DNA of 64,000 nucleotides from Glaciihabitans sp. (GCA_025465535.1 JAODMY010000021.1:1-64000); one strand, 5' to 3'. Positions 34,589 to 44,048 are shown, counted from the first letter of the stretch. Translations and numbers: made by a program. Notes: generated from the letters alone by a model not told the origin.

Positions 34589-34624
34589 TGAAAGAGGCAA
34601 TCGATGTTCTAGCAAAGGAGCAAG

Positions 34625-35935
34625 ATGAATCGGAGTTTTCTTTGTCGAGGCAGTGTTGCCTTGGCGACCGCAGTGACACTCGTGGGCCTGGCCCAGTTCG
34701 GTGCCGTCGCGCCGGCTCTCGCGAGCACCTCAAGTCCGTTACCGCCCGGGACTCACTTTTTCATTCCAGCCCCAGGTTCCGGTGCGCTCAAGCAGATCGC
34801 GCAGTTGCTCGTCAAACACGATGCCAAGGACGCCGGCCTCATCGCTGGTGAAGTTGCAACGCCTCAGGCGGTGTGGTTCACGAAGGGCACTTCGACGCAG
34901 GTGAAGCAGAGCGTCCACACTACTGCGCTCGAATCCAGCCTGTCGAAGACGGTGCCAACGTTGGTCGTCTACAACGTTCCCGGGCGGGATTGCTCGCAGT
35001 ATTCGTCCGGCGGCGCGGGGAGCGACGCGGCGTACCAAGCCTGGGTTTCCGGGTTTGCGGCCGGCCTGATCAAGAATCAGCGGGTGGTCGTGATTGTCGA
35101 GCCGGATGGGCTCGCAAACCTTCCGAGCGACTGTCCGGCGGCCTATCCTGGCCAGGATGTCGCAGCGATCACCGCGGGACGCATCGCCGACATCAAGTAC
35201 GCGGGCCAGGTCATCACGAAGGCCGACCCGATGGCACTTGTCTATCTCGACGCGGGTCACAGTGCGTGGCACTCCGTCGCCGACATGACCACTCGTCTGG
35301 AGGCGGCGGGTGTGGCGAACGTCCAGGGTTTCTCGCTCAACGTGTCCAACTACCAATACACGCAGAACCTCGAGGAGTACGGCAGCTGGATCACTGACTG
35401 CATCGCGTACACCACGAGCGTTGCAGTTGGTGACACGGGAAACTGCGGCGACATGTATTGGAGCGGCGGTCCGGCGAACAATTGGACGGGCGCCGCACTG
35501 AGCCCGAGCGGCCAGTGGAGCACGACGGCGACAGATCCGACGCTCAACACGGCGGGAATCGACTCCCGCTATGCGAGCATCCTCGGTTCGACGCAGCCGA
35601 CGGCGCACTACGTGCTCGACACGAGTCGCAACGGCAAGGGCCCGTGGACGCCCGCGGTTTCTAGCAGCTACCCGGATCCGCAGACCTGGTGCAATCCTCC
35701 GGGGGCCGGTCTCGGTGCGCGACCGCAAGCCGACCCGACGCCGACAACGTACCCGTTGCTCGACGCGTACCTCTGGGTGAAAACCCCCGGGCAGTCGGAT
35801 GGCCAGTGCAACCGTGGCATTGCGGGCAGTACCACTGACCCGGAGTGGGGCGGGACCGTTGACCCGGCGGCGGGGGATTGGTTCCCACAGCAGGCTCTGC
35901 AGCTTGCGCAGAACGCGGTCCCGGCGCTGCACTAA
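34625..35935 (+). CDS. Secreted glycoside hydrolase family 6 cellulase
   Basis: 436 aa, beta-1,4-glucanase or cellobiohydrolase with a signal peptide (about residues 1-33, ending APALAS). GH6 signatures: YNVPGRDCSQYSSGGA near residue 120, the acid-type VVVIVEPDGLANL, VYLDAGHSAWH, GFSLNVSNY, DTSRNGKGPW, and WVKTPGQSDGQC near the C-terminus. The last motif usually reads PGESDG; here the Glu is Gln. Catalytic domain only: no linker or cellulose-binding module. AAAGGAG upstream. Stands alone between two hairpins, under a CebR-like site. Confidence 0.92.
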   Translation: MNRSFLCRGSVALATAVTLVGLAQFGAVAPALASTSSPLPPGTHFFIPAPGSGALKQIAQLLVKHDAKDAGLIAGEVATPQAVWFTKGTSTQVKQSVHTTALESSLSKTVPTLVVYNVPGRDCSQYSSGGAGSDAAYQAWVSGFAAGLIKNQRVVVIVEPDGLANLPSDCPAAYPGQDVAAITAGRIADIKYAGQVITKADPMALVYLDAGHSAWHSVADMTTRLEAAGVANVQGFSLNVSNYQYTQNLEEYGSWITDCIAYTTSVAVGDTGNCGDMYWSGGPANNWTGAALSPSGQWSTTATDPTLNTAGIDSRYASILGSTQPTAHYVLDTSRNGKGPWTPAVSSSYPDPQTWCNPPGAGLGARPQADPTPTTYPLLDAYLWVKTPGQSDGQCNRGIAGSTTDPEWGGTVDPAAGDWFPQQALQLAQNAVPALH

Positions 35936-35943
35936 TCACGATT

Positions 35944-35980
35944 GGATGGGCGCCCGACTCGGTCAGTTGGGCGCCCATTC
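35944..35980 (+). terminator. Terminator of the GH6 gene
   Basis: Inverted repeat with a perfect ATGGGCGCCC core, extended to a 16-bp stem with two G-U pairs and a CGGTC loop, 8 nt after the cellulase stop. Confidence 0.82.
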
Positions 35981-35998
35981 GAGCGCGTGTTCCCACGC

Positions 35999-36103
35999 GA
36001 TGGCGGTCGCGCGCTCAGTCGAGCTTCGGAAGGATTTCGCGGGCGATGTAGTCAAGGTGGTCGAGGTCGCGAAGGTCCACGACCTGCAGGTAGAGGCGGT
36101 CGA
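35999..36103. repeat. Left copy of ~100-bp direct repeat
   Basis: Direct repeat of 50547-50648, same orientation, about 95% identical apart from a 3-bp indel at the left end. It brackets the whole 36.1-50.5 kb glycan locus. Confidence 0.85.
36015..36103 (-). pseudogene. 3' fragment of an LLM oxidoreductase gene
   Basis: Codes for [20 protein letters not shown] and the following REILPKLD with stop, nearly identical to the last residues of the intact LLM protein at 50560-51483 (two conservative changes). At DNA level 36009-36048 is identical to 50554-50593, and the next 55 bp differ at about four positions. Similarity stops at about 36103. It is a truncated copy, not a functional gene. Confidence 0.88.
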
Positions 36104-36219
36104 ACGTTGCGACCGGTCGCCGTCGGTCTCGCCTCGGCACACGCGAATCTGGATGTCCGTGATCGTGCTGGATTCGGTGGTTAACGTATTTCTCTTGGCT
36201 GGCTTGGGACGCGGATCGT

Positions 36220-37128
36220 TCAGGCGCTCGCCGAGAAGCGCTCACGCAGGGTGTCCAGGGCATGCCGGCGGTCTGCGGTCGCCCCGGCCTCGTGGCCGGC
36301 GCCGGGCCATTCGGTCAACGACACGTCCGCCGCGTAGGCATCCGCGGCGGCGCGCGTCGTTTCGGGCGGACAGATTGTGTCTGCGAGTCCGGACGACAGC
36401 CATCCCGGCGCGGTCGCGTGCCTGGCCGAGGTGACGCCGTCGACGTACGACAGAGTGCGCGCAACCCGATCGGCGTGATCGGGATGCTCTGCGAGGTATG
36501 CGCGCAACTCCAGCCAGGGTCCGGTGGCCGCGAGTCCCAGCGCCTCGGGCGCGTCGGTCAAAAACGGTGCCTGGGCGAGCACGGCGCGCAGCCCCGGCAC
36601 GAGCGCGCCGACACCAAGCGCGATGCCTCCGCCCTGGCTGTTGCCGATCATCGCGACTCGGTCAGGGTCGACCTCGTCGAGTTCGCGGGCAACCTGCACG
36701 GCACGCACAGTATCGACGATGACCCCGCGATAGTAAGAATTTTGCGGGTCGGTAATCCCCTCGAGCAGGTGGCCGGTGCTGGCACCGCCCTGCCCGAAGG
36801 TGCCGACGATCAGGTGCGCGTAACCTGCCGACGACCACGTCAGGTCATCGATGGGATCGAGGCGCCCGGCGCCGTACCCGTTGGCGTGGACCACCACCGG
36901 GAGCTCACCCTCCCGGTGGCGTGGCATCCGAAGCCAGGCTCCGACACGCCGCCCGTCGTGACCGGCGAACGACACATCGAACACGTCGATGATCGCAAGT
37001 CCGGCATCGAGCGGGGCGCGCCGCACATCCAACGGATGGCAGGATGCCTCGTCGATGGCCGCATCCCAGAAGCTCCGATAGTCATCGGGGGTCGGGAGCG
37101 GCTCACGGCCGAGCGGCGTCGGATCCAT
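36220..37128 (-). CDS. Acetyl xylan esterase-like (CE7/AXE1) alpha/beta hydrolase
   Basis: 302 aa, cytoplasmic (no signal peptide). Begins with the AXE1-type PTPDDYRSFWDAAIDEA segment, nucleophile elbow GNSQGGG near residue 160, Asp in GLADTICPP and His in GAGHE near the end, giving a full triad. CE7 enzymes remove acetyl groups from short xylo-oligosaccharides and other acetylated sugars. Starts 6 nt after the GH27 stop, so it is coupled to the alpha-galactosidases and probably deacetylates imported oligosaccharides. Confidence 0.87.
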   Translation of the reverse strand: MDPTPLGREPLPTPDDYRSFWDAAIDEASCHPLDVRRAPLDAGLAIIDVFDVSFAGHDGRRVGAWLRMPRHREGELPVVVHANGYGAGRLDPIDDLTWSSAGYAHLIVGTFGQGGASTGHLLEGITDPQNSYYRGVIVDTVRAVQVARELDEVDPDRVAMIGNSQGGGIALGVGALVPGLRAVLAQAPFLTDAPEALGLAATGPWLELRAYLAEHPDHADRVARTLSYVDGVTSARHATAPGWLSSGLADTICPPETTRAAADAYAADVSLTEWPGAGHEAGATADRRHALDTLRERFSASA

Positions 37129-37134
37129 TGCTGC

Positions 37135-39678
37135 CTACACCGTGTAGCGGATCACGTCAGAGCGCAGGATGTCGCCCGACCTCTTCACCGCCTGGAAGGT
37201 GTGCTTGCCGTTTCGCAGTCCCGAAATGGAAAACACCGTCTGCTCCGTGCGCCGCACATCGCTTGCCGTGTCGACCGACTTCACGAACTTGCCGTCGATG
37301 TAGATGTCGACGGAACCCTGGTCTGGGCCCGTCGCGGTAATCCACTTGACGCCCGTGCCGGAGAAGACGTACGAGACGGCATCCCCGTTGTGGGCCGTTA
37401 CGTGCACGTCATCGAGGTAGTCACCTGTGAACTCGAAGGTCAGCGTCGCGGCGCCAACCGGCAGCGTTGCCAGGTAGGTCGAGGTCAACGTGACCGTCGA
37501 GCCCGACAGTGTGTAGTCGGTGCCCTTCACGAGCGTGGTCGAGCCGTCCTGGATGCCCGCGAGTTCGGCAGGATCGCGCAGCAGCTTCACCGCGCCATCT
37601 GCCGGTGCCTTCTTGTCGAACGACACGGATGCCGGGTCGAGAAGGCCCTGCTGCGTCACGTCGATGCGGTCGAGCAGCATGTATCCGCCCGACTTCTTCA
37701 CGACCTTGATGGTGTGACTGCCGTTCGTGAGCCCGGTGGCGGTGTAGACGGCCTGCTGCACGAGTCTCGGTTGCCCGTCAGCCCGCCCGGTGTCGACAGT
37801 CTTCACCAGGTTTCCGTCGATGTAGACGTCGTTCTGCCCCTGCGACGTGTCCTCCTCGGTGACGTACGAGACGCCCGTGCCGGTGAAGGTGTACTGGAAC
37901 GAGTCACCGTCCGTCTGCGTGTAGTGCACGTCGTCGTCGTAATCGCCGAGACCGCGGCCCGTGCTCTGGCTCCATGATCCCGTGTAGACGATTCCGGAGT
38001 CACCGTCATCGACCTTCGTCGTGAGGGTCGACCCTGAGCCGGATGGCGGGGTCGGCGTGCCGGTGTCGGTGACGTTGACGGTGAGCGGCTGGGAGGTCGC
38101 AGCGACTTCGGATCCGCCGTTGCGGGTCCAGTCGCCGGTGTAGCCGACGCGCAGCGCGTCGTCGTTCACCGAGACCTCGTCGCCAGTGCGGGGCGTCACC
38201 TTAAGCAGACGAACGCCGTGGATCGGCACGTCTTTTGCCGTGAACTTGCCGCTGAAGCTGCCCAGGTTCTTGTGCGACCACAGGTCATGAACTGATGCCG
38301 CACCCTTCAGCCCGATGTCGGACCAGTTCGCGGTGACATCCTTCTCCGTCTGGCCGAGGTTGAACAGCGCGACCGTGTAGCTGCCGTCGGAGTTCAGCGA
38401 ATACCAGGTCTGCTGCTGTGTCGAGATCGAGACAGGTCGCGCTGGTGTGCCGGCCTGGTCGACCGCGACGACCTCGGGGTTCGTGAGGAGGCTGAGCCCA
38501 TAGGAGTCGAGCTTGGTGAGGTCGTTTCCGGTGTACATCGGCGCGGCAGAGATCGCCCACAGCGTCGTTGCGGTCTGGCGTTCGTCGCGGGTTAGTCCAT
38601 CCATTTCCCCGTTGCCGACATCCAGCGAGTCGAAGTCGTTCCAGCCACCGTCACCGGCGTTGCGCCACCAGGTGGCCGCATCCGGGAAGAGGCGAGAGAT
38701 GTTGTCCCACTTGGTGAGGGCGTCGTTCGCGCAGTAGCACTCGACATCCCACTCGACTCGCCAGCCGTTCGCTTTCGAGTGCCAGTAGTCGGCGTACTTC
38801 GGGTCGAGTGCCCACGACAGCTCGAACCAGATCTTGTGTGCCTTGAGCGCCTTCGACCATGCGGCGACATCGTCACGCGCATCGAGCGAGAGGTCGCTCA
38901 CACCGGAGCCCGGCGTCACGCTGTCGAACTTGACGAAGTTCACACCCCACTTGGCGAACAGGTCGACGATCGAGTCGATGTACTTCTGCGAGCACGGGTT
39001 CGAGAAGTCGATCTTGTAGCCGATGTGCCAGTAGTCAGATGGCGTGGTCGGCTGGGCGACGATGTCGTGTGTCGTGCACCCCGGTGCCCCGGCGATCGGA
39101 AGTGCAGCCTGGTAGACCGCTGGCGAGATGCCCGGGATCATGTACACCCCGATCTTCTGGCCGTTCGCGTGCACGTGGTCGATGATCGCCTGGAAGCCCT
39201 GCGGATACAGCTTCGCGCTCGGCGTCGGTCGACCGTTCGCGTCGACGCCGTCTGCCCAGCCCGCATCGATGTTGATGTAGTCGTAGCCGTACTTCTGCAG
39301 CTTGGCGTGCATCGCGTCCGACTCCTTGATGATCTGGGAGCCGGTGATCCACTGCGAGTTGCCGCTGTAGACCTGCATGCTGTAGCTCGACCAGCCCATG
39401 TATGGCTGTGTCGCCCACGCGTCAGCGCTCGACGTCGGCAGTGCAGGCGGCGCCGGCGCGGTCGGAGTTGAGGTCGCCGGCGCGGTCGGAGTTGAGGTCG
39501 CGGTCGCGGGCGCGGTTGAGGTCGCGGTCGCGCCCGTGGAGGTGGGCGTTGCTGTGGGTGTTGCGGTGGGCGTGGATGTCGCGCCCGCCGGGAGCACCGC
39601 GCTGATAACCAGGCCGACCACGGCGATTGAGCCCCCGACGACCGCGAGCGCCCTGCGCGCTCGTGCTGATCTGTTCAT
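37135..39678 (-). CDS. Secreted multidomain GH27 alpha-galactosidase
   Basis: 847 aa. Signal peptide (residues 1-33), a Pro/Thr/Ala-rich linker (about 34-85), then the GH27 barrel (about 90-500): PYMGWSSYSM, DYINIDAGWADG, nucleophile in NFVKFDSV, acid/base in WRVEWDVE. The C-terminal part has repeated CBM35-like segments (GDYDDDVHYTQTDGDSFQY; DVYIDGNLVKTVDT; later DIYIDGKFVKSVDT) and an X2-like module (SFDKKAPADGAVKLL ... GTDYTL). Releases alpha-galactosyl residues outside the cell. AGAGGAACAAC precedes the ATG. Lies 101 nt after GH36. Confidence 0.93.
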   Translation of the reverse strand: MNRSARARRALAVVGGSIAVVGLVISAVLPAGATSTPTATPTATPTSTGATATSTAPATATSTPTAPATSTPTAPAPPALPTSSADAWATQPYMGWSSYSMQVYSGNSQWITGSQIIKESDAMHAKLQKYGYDYINIDAGWADGVDANGRPTPSAKLYPQGFQAIIDHVHANGQKIGVYMIPGISPAVYQAALPIAGAPGCTTHDIVAQPTTPSDYWHIGYKIDFSNPCSQKYIDSIVDLFAKWGVNFVKFDSVTPGSGVSDLSLDARDDVAAWSKALKAHKIWFELSWALDPKYADYWHSKANGWRVEWDVECYCANDALTKWDNISRLFPDAATWWRNAGDGGWNDFDSLDVGNGEMDGLTRDERQTATTLWAISAAPMYTGNDLTKLDSYGLSLLTNPEVVAVDQAGTPARPVSISTQQQTWYSLNSDGSYTVALFNLGQTEKDVTANWSDIGLKGAASVHDLWSHKNLGSFSGKFTAKDVPIHGVRLLKVTPRTGDEVSVNDDALRVGYTGDWTRNGGSEVAATSQPLTVNVTDTGTPTPPSGSGSTLTTKVDDGDSGIVYTGSWSQSTGRGLGDYDDDVHYTQTDGDSFQYTFTGTGVSYVTEEDTSQGQNDVYIDGNLVKTVDTGRADGQPRLVQQAVYTATGLTNGSHTIKVVKKSGGYMLLDRIDVTQQGLLDPASVSFDKKAPADGAVKLLRDPAELAGIQDGSTTLVKGTDYTLSGSTVTLTSTYLATLPVGAATLTFEFTGDYLDDVHVTAHNGDAVSYVFSGTGVKWITATGPDQGSVDIYIDGKFVKSVDTASDVRRTEQTVFSISGLRNGKHTFQAVKRSGDILRSDVIRYTV
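39430..39600 (-). repeat. Low-complexity repeat coding the Pro/Thr-rich linker
   Basis: Two direct 24-bp copies of GCCGGCGCGGTCGGAGTTGA-GGTC are followed by degenerate GCGGTCGCG and GTGGGCGTTGC units; they encode the ATPTATPTST-type linker of the GH27 enzyme. Such tracts change length by slippage. Confidence 0.75.
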
Positions 39679-39779
39679 GTTGTTCCTCTCTGCGTTGAGC
39701 CCGTCGCGTCAATGCGAGCGGGCAGATTGCGGTGGGTCGTCATGGGCGATCGGCTAGGGTCCAGTCGCGGACTCGCGGG

Positions 39780-41978
39780 TTATGGCAGCCTGGTCACATC
39801 CAGGAGGATCGCCTGCTGGGGGTCGAGGGTCGGCAGCGGGATGCCGGTGAGCGCGAGCACAGAACCGGGCAGCTCGGCGCCGTCGGCGTCTGCCGCGATC
39901 ATCCAGTGCGGGTCATCCGTCTCACGGCGACTGGCTTCGCCGATCTCATGGCGAACCCTCACGCGGTATCGGGCGTCCGGGTCGAGTCCTGGCAGTCGCA
40001 CTCGACCGGATTGGCCAGCGCCCGAGGCGCCGAGGCGTGCCCACGTGAAGAGCGCGCGTGCGCCATCCTGACCGACGATGCCTGTGAGCATCGTCTCGTC
40101 GTCGGCGAGGTCGGCATTGGCGACCCGGCCGCTGTGGATGAGTTCGCGCAGCTCCCGGTACAGGGCAGACCACGCGGTGATCGCGTCGAGGTCGGTGTCC
40201 GATGCCTGGCCAAGGTCCCACTCGATCCCAGCGTGAGCGGTGAGGGCCACCGCAAGTCGGAACGGGAGATCGGTGCGGCGCGCGGTCGTGTGCGATTTCT
40301 CGGCACCGAGGTGCGATCCGATGAGCTCGGGTGGCACCAGCATCCTGGTCCAGCGCTCGATGCGCAGACGCTCGACGGGATCGTTGCAGTCGGATGCCCA
40401 GAGTCGGTCGGTGCGGTCGAGCACGCCGAGGTCGACCCGCCCGCCGCCGCCGGAGCACGTCTCGACCTCGAGGCCCGGGTGACGGCGACGCAGTTCGTCG
40501 AGCATCCCGTACAGCGCGAGAGTCTGTTCGCGCACGACCGGGCGGTCGCCGCCCGACCGACGCCCGACGGCCTCGAGCAGGTCACGGTTGTGATCCCACT
40601 TGATGTAGTCGATGCCGTATTCGGTGACGAGCGCCGAGACGCGCTCGAGGATGAGCTCATAGGCGTCTGGCCGCGCGATGTCGAGCACGTACTGGCCCCT
40701 CGCGGGGGCGCCGAGGCCCTCTCGCGGGCCCAGGATCCAGTCGGCGTGGGCGCGCGCCAGTTCCGAGTCGAGGTTGACCATCTCGGGCTCGAACCACAGG
40801 CCGAACTGCATGCCGCGCTCGTGCACGAGCTCGACCAGCGGGTGCAGGCCGTTCGGCCAGACGCTGTCGTCGACGAGCCAGTCGCCGAGCCCGGCACTCG
40901 CATCCCGGCGGCCGTTGAACCAGCCGTCGTCGAGCACGAACCGCTCGACACCGACTCGCGCGGCGCGATCGACGAGGTCGGTGAGCCGCTCGAGATCGTG
41001 GTCGAAGTAGACGGCTTCCCAGCTGTTAAGCGTCAGCGGACGCGCACTGGATGGATGCCCGGGCCGGGCACGCAGGCGACGGTGCAGTCGGTCGGCCAGC
41101 CCGTCGAGCCCGCGATCCGACCAGATGAACAACACTGTCGGCGCGTCGTAGCGCTCGCCGTCGCGCAGGATGATCTCGCCGGATTGCAGTGCGCCGCCCG
41201 CCCCCAGCACTCCCGAGAACGCCCCGGCGCCCTCCGGCAGTCGCTCAGCGAGATATTCGCCGTTGCCACTCCAGGCGAGGTGGGTTGCCCACGCCTCACC
41301 GAACTCGAACCCGAACCCCGCCGTGCCGGCGATGAGCAGGAACGGTGAGTCGTGGCCCGGCTTGCCGCGATTCGCGCGGCGCAGGTGGGTGCCGAAGCCG
41401 AACGGAGCTCGCTGCGGTGCGCGCTCGCGACACCACTTGCCCGCGAAATCCAGGAGTTCGCTGGCGCGCTCTGGCAGAGGCATCAGCGCGCGCAAGCCGT
41501 CGAGCGCGTACGGTGGCTGGTTGCCGTCCGCGAGCGAAACGTCGCGGATGACCGCCATGTCGATGGCGAGAACACCATGATTGTCGAGCCGAAGCGTGAG
41601 CTCGGAACGAAGCGCTGTGATGTGGTCGATGAGGTCGAATGCGATCTCGCCGCCGCCGGCAGGATCGACCTCCCATCGCGTCGACACGAGCTCGAGGCGC
41701 GGGGTCGTCGCCGTACCTGCCGCGTTGCCGGACTGCGCGGGCGTGCCGGCCCAGGAGTCGAATTCCGTCGGCCAGAGGGTGAGAGTGCGCGGCGCATCCG
41801 GCGAGTTGTTCAGGACCGCGGGCGTCGCGGTCTGGCGGAGCGCCTCGGCAGCTGACGCATCGAGCGCGCCGAGGTCGGCACCCCAGTGCAACACCCTGGG
41901 CACGCGTGCGGCCGCATCGATCACGATCGAGACTCCTGCTGCTCGCAGGATGAGTACGGCGTCGGTGCCGTCGAGCAT
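39780..41978 (-). CDS. GH36 alpha-galactosidase (cytoplasmic)
   Basis: 732 aa, no signal peptide, the usual size of bacterial GH36. N-terminal beta-sandwich, then the barrel: FVLDDGWFNGRRD, FGLWFEPEMVN, nucleophile in YIKWDHNRD near residue 465, CSGGGGRVD and acid/base in WASDCNDPVERL. Hydrolyses alpha-galactosides taken up as oligosaccharides. AGGAG is 7 nt before the ATG. First gene of the leftward GH36-GH27-esterase operon, divergent from the ABC genes with a palindrome in the gap. Confidence 0.95.
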   Translation of the reverse strand: MLDGTDAVLILRAAGVSIVIDAAARVPRVLHWGADLGALDASAAEALRQTATPAVLNNSPDAPRTLTLWPTEFDSWAGTPAQSGNAAGTATTPRLELVSTRWEVDPAGGGEIAFDLIDHITALRSELTLRLDNHGVLAIDMAVIRDVSLADGNQPPYALDGLRALMPLPERASELLDFAGKWCRERAPQRAPFGFGTHLRRANRGKPGHDSPFLLIAGTAGFGFEFGEAWATHLAWSGNGEYLAERLPEGAGAFSGVLGAGGALQSGEIILRDGERYDAPTVLFIWSDRGLDGLADRLHRRLRARPGHPSSARPLTLNSWEAVYFDHDLERLTDLVDRAARVGVERFVLDDGWFNGRRDASAGLGDWLVDDSVWPNGLHPLVELVHERGMQFGLWFEPEMVNLDSELARAHADWILGPREGLGAPARGQYVLDIARPDAYELILERVSALVTEYGIDYIKWDHNRDLLEAVGRRSGGDRPVVREQTLALYGMLDELRRRHPGLEVETCSGGGGRVDLGVLDRTDRLWASDCNDPVERLRIERWTRMLVPPELIGSHLGAEKSHTTARRTDLPFRLAVALTAHAGIEWDLGQASDTDLDAITAWSALYRELRELIHSGRVANADLADDETMLTGIVGQDGARALFTWARLGASGAGQSGRVRLPGLDPDARYRVRVRHEIGEASRRETDDPHWMIAADADGAELPGSVLALTGIPLPTLDPQQAILLDVTRLP

Positions 41979-42008
41979 TGAGGAACTCCTGAGGTTTTTC
42001 GGTATTAC

Positions 42009-42021
42009 TTGACGTCGTCAA
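42009..42021. promoter_or_regulatory. Candidate operator between glycan operons
   Basis: TTGACG-T-CGTCAA, a perfect inverted repeat in the AT-rich gap between the divergent GH36 and ABC permease genes. TTGACG could also serve as a -35 element in either direction. The ROK regulator encoded at 47912-49078 is a plausible binder. Confidence 0.55.
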
Positions 42022-42132
42022 TAAATCATGTTTACTCTAACCGTGCAACTACCAAATCGAAACGGGCCTCCCGAAGCGGTGATGGTGGAAGCGCATTCCA
42101 GCAAAGTTGCCGGACTCGACAAGGGAAGACCG

Positions 42133-43104
42133 ATGACGTTCTCGAACCCAGCTCCAGCTGCCGTGGATACGGCCGCTGCTCGGCGTCGCCGCAGGGCAGA
42201 CGGCCGCCGCACGCTGAACTCAAACGCTCCTTCGCACCGCGGGGATGCGCGTCTCGCGTGGATCCTCATCGCTCCCGCGGGCATCGGATTCCTGGTGTTC
42301 GCGGTCTATCCGACCATCCGCGGCGTCTACTTCAGCTTCACCGACTACCACCTGCTGAGCGCTCCGCAGTGGATCGGCTTCGCCAACTTCATCGAGATGT
42401 TCCAGGACCAGACTTTCTGGGCGTCCGTGCTCGTGACCGTCTACTTCGTTGTGATTGCTGTCTCGCTGACGCTCATCATCTCGATTCTTACCGCGGCCGT
42501 GCTCCACCGGGTAACGAAGTCGACGGCCGTGCGCGGGCTCATCATCCTGCCGTTCCTGATTTCGGGCGTCGTCGCCGCGACCGTTTGGTCATGGATGCTC
42601 GATGCCCAGCTCGGCATCGTGAACGAGGCGATCCGCGCGCTGGGCGGGCAGGGCATCCAGTTCCTCACGTCGCGCCAGTGGGCGATCCCGTCGCTCGCGT
42701 TCATCCAGGTCTGGAAGAACATGGGCTACACGTCGATCATCATCTTCGCCGGCATGCAGACCATCCCGGCGTCGATCTACGAGGCCGGCCGCATCGACGG
42801 AGCGAACGAGCGGCAGATGTTCTTCCGCCTGACCCTGCCCCTGCTGCGGCCGATCCTCGCGCTCGTTCTGGTGCTGAACGTGATCGGTGCGTTCCAGGTC
42901 TTCGACATCGTCTCGGTGGCGACCAAGAACGGCGGCCCAGCGAACGCCTCCAACGTGCTGCAGATGTACATCTACCAAAAGGGCTTCGGGCAGTTCGACT
43001 TCGGCTACGCGTCGACGATGTCGCTCGCCCTCTTCGTCATCCTCATCATCATCACCTTCTTACAGATGCGGCTGCTGCGCGCCAACGAATCGGACAACGC
43101 CTGA
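42133..43104 (+). CDS. Sugar ABC importer permease (UgpA/MalF-like)
   Basis: 323 aa with six predicted TM segments. The cytoplasmic EAA loop reads YEAGRIDGANERQMFFRLTLP near residue 215. The ATG at 42133 has AAGGGAAG upstream; the frame is open back to 42028, but that part overlaps the promoter region. Its TGA overlaps the next permease ATG (TGATG). No ATPase gene is in the cluster, so a shared MsiK-type ATPase encoded elsewhere is expected. Confidence 0.92.
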   Translation: MTFSNPAPAAVDTAAARRRRRADGRRTLNSNAPSHRGDARLAWILIAPAGIGFLVFAVYPTIRGVYFSFTDYHLLSAPQWIGFANFIEMFQDQTFWASVLVTVYFVVIAVSLTLIISILTAAVLHRVTKSTAVRGLIILPFLISGVVAATVWSWMLDAQLGIVNEAIRALGGQGIQFLTSRQWAIPSLAFIQVWKNMGYTSIIIFAGMQTIPASIYEAGRIDGANERQMFFRLTLPLLRPILALVLVLNVIGAFQVFDIVSVATKNGGPANASNVLQMYIYQKGFGQFDFGYASTMSLALFVILIIITFLQMRLLRANESDNA

Positions 43105-44048
43105 TGACCACCGCCACCGCTACCGCTACCGGAAAACTCGTCCTGCCGGCAGCAACGACGCGCAAGCGCCGCCGCCCTGCCTCACCGGGCCGAGTCATTG
43201 CCTGGGTCTACCTGACCGCGATCATCCTGATTACGTTGTTCCCCTTCTACTGGATGCTGCGGTCGGCGTTCTCCAACAACTACGCGATGATCGCCGACCC
43301 GACCTCGCCGTGGCCGGTGGGCTTCACGCTCGGCCCGTTCGAGCGGGTTCTGGGGCTGGCGACCACCCAGCAGTCCCTCGCGGAGGGCGGCTCCGGCGCA
43401 TCCGTGCCGATCCTGCATTACCTTGGCAACTCCGTCGTTTACGCGTCGCTCTCGACCGCCTGCATGGTGTTCTTCTCGCTCATTGCCGCCTACGCGTTCT
43501 CGCGGTTGCAGTGGCGTGGCCGCGAGTTCGTCTTCTCGCTGTTTCTCGCGGCCCTGATGGTGCCCGCAATCCTGACCCTGCTGCCGAACTTCGTGCTCGT
43601 GAAGGAGCTCGGGCTGCTCAACACATTCGCGGGCATGATCCTGCCGACGGGTCTGTTCTCCGCCTTCAACATCTTCTTCCTGCGGCAGTTCATGCTCGGC
43701 CTGTCGACCGAGATCGAAGAGGCTGCGCTGCTCGACGGCGCCGGTCGGCTGCGAGTGCTTTTCGGGCTCACCATCCCGATGGCAAGTGGGCCGATCATTA
43801 CGCTGTCGATCCTCGGCTTCATCGGGCAGTGGAACGACTACTTCTGGCCGCTGCTCGTGACCTCCGACGCTTCCGTGCAGCCGCTCACGCTCGGGCTCGC
43901 CGTGTTCAAGCAGTCATCTCCGCAGTCGCAACCCGACTGGGCGGGGCTCATGGCCGCGACGATCGTCGCGGCGTTGCCCATGCTCATCCTCTTCATGGTG
44001 TTCGGAAAGCGGATCGTCAACTCGATCGGATTCTCGGGGCTCAAATGA
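43104..44048 (+). CDS. Sugar ABC importer permease (UgpE/MalG-like)
   Basis: 314 aa. FPFYWMLRSAFSNN after TM1 and the EAA loop IEEAALLDGAGRLRVLFGLT near residue 205 are typical for MalG-type subunits. Couples with the preceding permease by a 1-nt overlap, and with the GH95 gene by ATGA. Confidence 0.93.
   Translation: MTTATATATGKLVLPAATTRKRRRPASPGRVIAWVYLTAIILITLFPFYWMLRSAFSNNYAMIADPTSPWPVGFTLGPFERVLGLATTQQSLAEGGSGASVPILHYLGNSVVYASLSTACMVFFSLIAAYAFSRLQWRGREFVFSLFLAALMVPAILTLLPNFVLVKELGLLNTFAGMILPTGLFSAFNIFFLRQFMLGLSTEIEEAALLDGAGRLRVLFGLTIPMASGPIITLSILGFIGQWNDYFWPLLVTSDASVQPLTLGLAVFKQSSPQSQPDWAGLMAATIVAALPMLILFMVFGKRIVNSIGFSGLK

Noticed and set aside
34739-35932. 397-codon frame on the minus strand
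   Set aside because: Arginine-rich antisense of the GH6 gene.
36262-37977. 571-codon open frame on the plus strand
   Set aside because: Lies antisense to the CE7 esterase and GH27 genes; composition (Arg, Val, Asp, Gly rich, no motifs) is that of a high-GC shadow frame.
39732-41348. 538-codon open frame on the plus strand
   Set aside because: Antisense shadow of the GH36 alpha-galactosidase, which has all catalytic motifs.
42009-43103. Long frame entering the second permease from upstream
   Set aside because: The first part is the out-of-frame reading of the first permease; the real second permease starts at 43104.
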